From Eubacteriales bacterium (GTDB lineage: Bacteria > Bacillota > Clostridia > Christensenellales > UMGS416): a stretch of 6,276 bases of DNA. Positions 5,401 through 6,276 of the stretch are shown in pieces (position 1 is the first letter of the stretch; every line of letters begins with the position of its first letter). The translations under genes were made by a program, and so were the position numbers. The notes under the pieces are model-generated. The model was not told where the DNA came from. It saw only the letters and a list, made by a program, of their open reading frames with translations, and did not search any database. The stretch covers positions 1-6,276 of the forward strand of contig JAQVWW010000086.1 in assembly GCA_028709505.1 (NCBI GenBank), written 5' to 3'.

Positions 5401-5911
5401 AATCCATCCGGTAGCAAGCCACGATTTTGCCGTAATACAGCGTGTGGTAATCGTGATCGGCATAGTAGCGGGCGTCAAACCCATCGCGCAGCAGTTCGCC
5501 CTGCATATCCTGCTGCATGACGACGCTGCACTCGAACTGCAGCGCGCATTGCTCGACGATGGGGCAGTCCACCTGCCGGCCGGGCAGCGCGGTTAAGCCG
5601 GCGGCGGCAAACTTGTCCATATCGCGGCCCGACTTGGTGCCGCACAGCGCGAGCGCCTTTTTCAGATCCTGATCCACCGGCACGCTGACGGTGAACACGC
5701 CGGTTTCGTCCAGCAGCGCCTTTGTGTAGCGCGACGCACGCACCATCACCACCATCGTGTCGGTGTTCCAGCTGTGGCCGATAAAGCCCCAGCCGATGGT
5801 CATCGTGTTGATACGGCCGTCGGCGCCTTTGACGTTTAAAAACGCGCCGCCTTTACGGCTCATTTGGGCGATAAACTGCGGGGCCATGTCGTGGCAGTTG
5901 ACTTGCTTCAT
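5399..5911 (-). CDS. Flavin reductase family protein (flavoredoxin-type, FMN-binding split barrel)
   Basis: A 170-residue member of the flavin reductase-like domain family, small cytoplasmic FMN-binding split-barrel proteins that reduce flavin or pass electrons. Visible family blocks are GGAFLNVKG (21-29), NTMTIGWGFIG (35-45), RYTKALLDETGVFTVSVP (61-78) and CGTKSGRDMDKFAAAGL (90-106), the last being a hallmark of flavoredoxin-like members. It ends with the common HTLYYGKIVACY strand. Length matches the family. The start is supported by AGGAGGT (5924-5918) six bases upstream. It follows the ACT-domain gene by 45 bases and precedes the CBS gene by eight. Together with the iron-sulfur flavoprotein at 4064-4621 it gives this gene run a redox character. 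No specific substrate can be named. Confidence 0.93.
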   Translation of the reverse strand: MKQVNCHDMAPQFIAQMSRKGGAFLNVKGADGRINTMTIGWGFIGHSWNTDTMVVMVRASRYTKALLDETGVFTVSVPVDQDLKKALALCGTKSGRDMDKFAAAGLTALPGRQVDCPIVEQCALQFECSVVMQQDMQGELLRDGFDARYYADHDYHTLYYGKIVACYRMD

Positions 5912-5940
5912 GGGAATACCTCCTGGCTGTATTTTCGACG

Positions 5941-5956
5941 CGGCGCATATGCGCCG
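5941..5956. repeat. Perfect 16-bp palindrome between the ACT-domain and flavin reductase genes
   Basis: CGGCGCATATGCGCCG is fully self-complementary. It starts directly after the ACT gene's TGA stop on the minus strand and ends 16 bases before the AGGAGGT site of the flavin reductase. As RNA it gives a 6-bp GC stem with an ATAT loop. No T-tract follows on the minus strand (CGTCGAAAATA), so termination is unlikely. It could be a dimeric repressor operator or an intergenic mRNA-processing hairpin. Confidence 0.6.
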
Positions 5957-6276
5957 TCACATGCGCGAAGAGCTTTGCACGTCGTAATAGTTTTGCCGTA
6001 AAAGTTCAATCGCTGTTTCCAATTTATGAGAGCGCACCAAAATATAGTCACCCTTATCGCTGCGGCTGCCGGGCAGGCACACCGCTTCGACGGCGTTGCG
6101 GCTAAAAAGCGCGTTGATGCTCTTCATAATGCCGGCCTGGGCGAAGGCCAACGGGCCCTGTATCGAGAACATCCGCCAGTTATGCTCGCACCGGGCCTGG
6201 GGCGGTACGGCGCCCATCGGGCAGACCAGCTGCAGCTGCTGCGCGCTGTGCTCCAGCACGATGCTGCCGTCGGGCA
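5957..6276 (-). CDS. Small ACT-domain protein (DUF2241/ACT_7-like), N-terminus cut off by window edge
   Basis: The frame is open from the right edge to TGA at 5959-5957, giving 105 complete codons. A GTG at 6259 is in frame, but homologous-looking sequence (PDGSIV) continues upstream of it, so the true start is probably outside the window. The pattern LVCPMGAVPPQARCEHNWRMF, then GPLAFAQAGIMKSINALF, then KGDYILVRSHKLETAIELL, matches small bacterial ACT-domain proteins of about 125-135 residues. These are thought to bind amino acids or similar small ligands and have no catalytic motif. It is the furthest-upstream visible gene of the minus-strand run and ends 45 bases before the flavin reductase, with a palindrome between. 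The family assignment is good; the function is unknown. Confidence 0.8.
   Translation of the reverse strand, partial: PDGSIVLEHSAQQLQLVCPMGAVPPQARCEHNWRMFSIQGPLAFAQAGIMKSINALFSRNAVEAVCLPGSRSDKGDYILVRSHKLETAIELLRQNYYDVQSSSRM

Noticed and set aside
4428..5414. Long open frame on the plus strand across the flavoprotein and CBS genes
   Set aside because: It lies antisense to two well-supported genes, has an Arg/His/Gln-rich composition typical of shadow frames, and shows no recognisable domain.
1..6276. CRISPR array, tRNA or rRNA gene, transposon ends
   Set aside because: No regularly spaced repeats, cloverleaf-like sequence, transposase or terminal repeats were seen by eye on either strand.

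Overview
The window looks like chromosomal DNA from a GC-rich (visibly above 60% by eye) anaerobic Gram-positive bacterium, most likely an uncultured or gut-type Clostridia/Bacillota member. This is inferred from strong AGGAGG-type ribosome sites before nearly every gene, from the protein families present (a MelA-like GH4 glycosidase, an MsmR-like AraC regulator, a sugar-locus-type aldo/keto reductase, a small clostridial-style iron-sulfur flavoprotein and flavin reductase), and from the G/C-ended codons. There is no rRNA, tRNA, CRISPR array, insertion sequence or phage gene in view, and coding density is high.

Left part (1-2855): a sugar-utilisation locus. A NagD-like HAD phosphatase (partial, running off the left edge) follows an AraC-family regulator on the minus strand, with 30 bases between them. 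The regulator is transcribed divergently from a GH4 alpha-galactosidase-type enzyme (MelA family) on the plus strand. The 131-base gap between them holds plausible promoters in both directions. An AraC regulator divergent from a MelA enzyme echoes the melR-melA arrangement of enterobacteria and the AraC regulators of alpha-galactoside operons in streptococci, so melibiose/raffinose-type sugars are the best guess for the inducer. No transporter is present in the window.

Middle (2856-4063): an aldo/keto reductase on the plus strand, preceded by a strong hairpin that sits directly before its ribosome site. It is followed by a 124-base convergent gap with a perfect 13-bp hairpin that probably ends transcription from both sides.

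Right part (4064-6276): a minus-strand run of four closely spaced genes, read right to left. They are a small ACT-domain protein (partial at the right edge), a flavoredoxin-type flavin reductase, a protein joining a HEPN-like helical domain to a CBS pair, and a flavodoxin-fold protein with a compact four-cysteine iron-sulfur motif. Gaps of 45, 8 and 22 bases suggest one operon combining two flavin/redox proteins with two small-ligand-sensing proteins. Its physiological role cannot be read from sequence.

I did not find a clearly new system. The most interesting items are the HEPN-like/CBS fusion in a redox operon, the hairpin placed at the ribosome site of the aldo/keto reductase, and the divergent AraC/GH4 control region.
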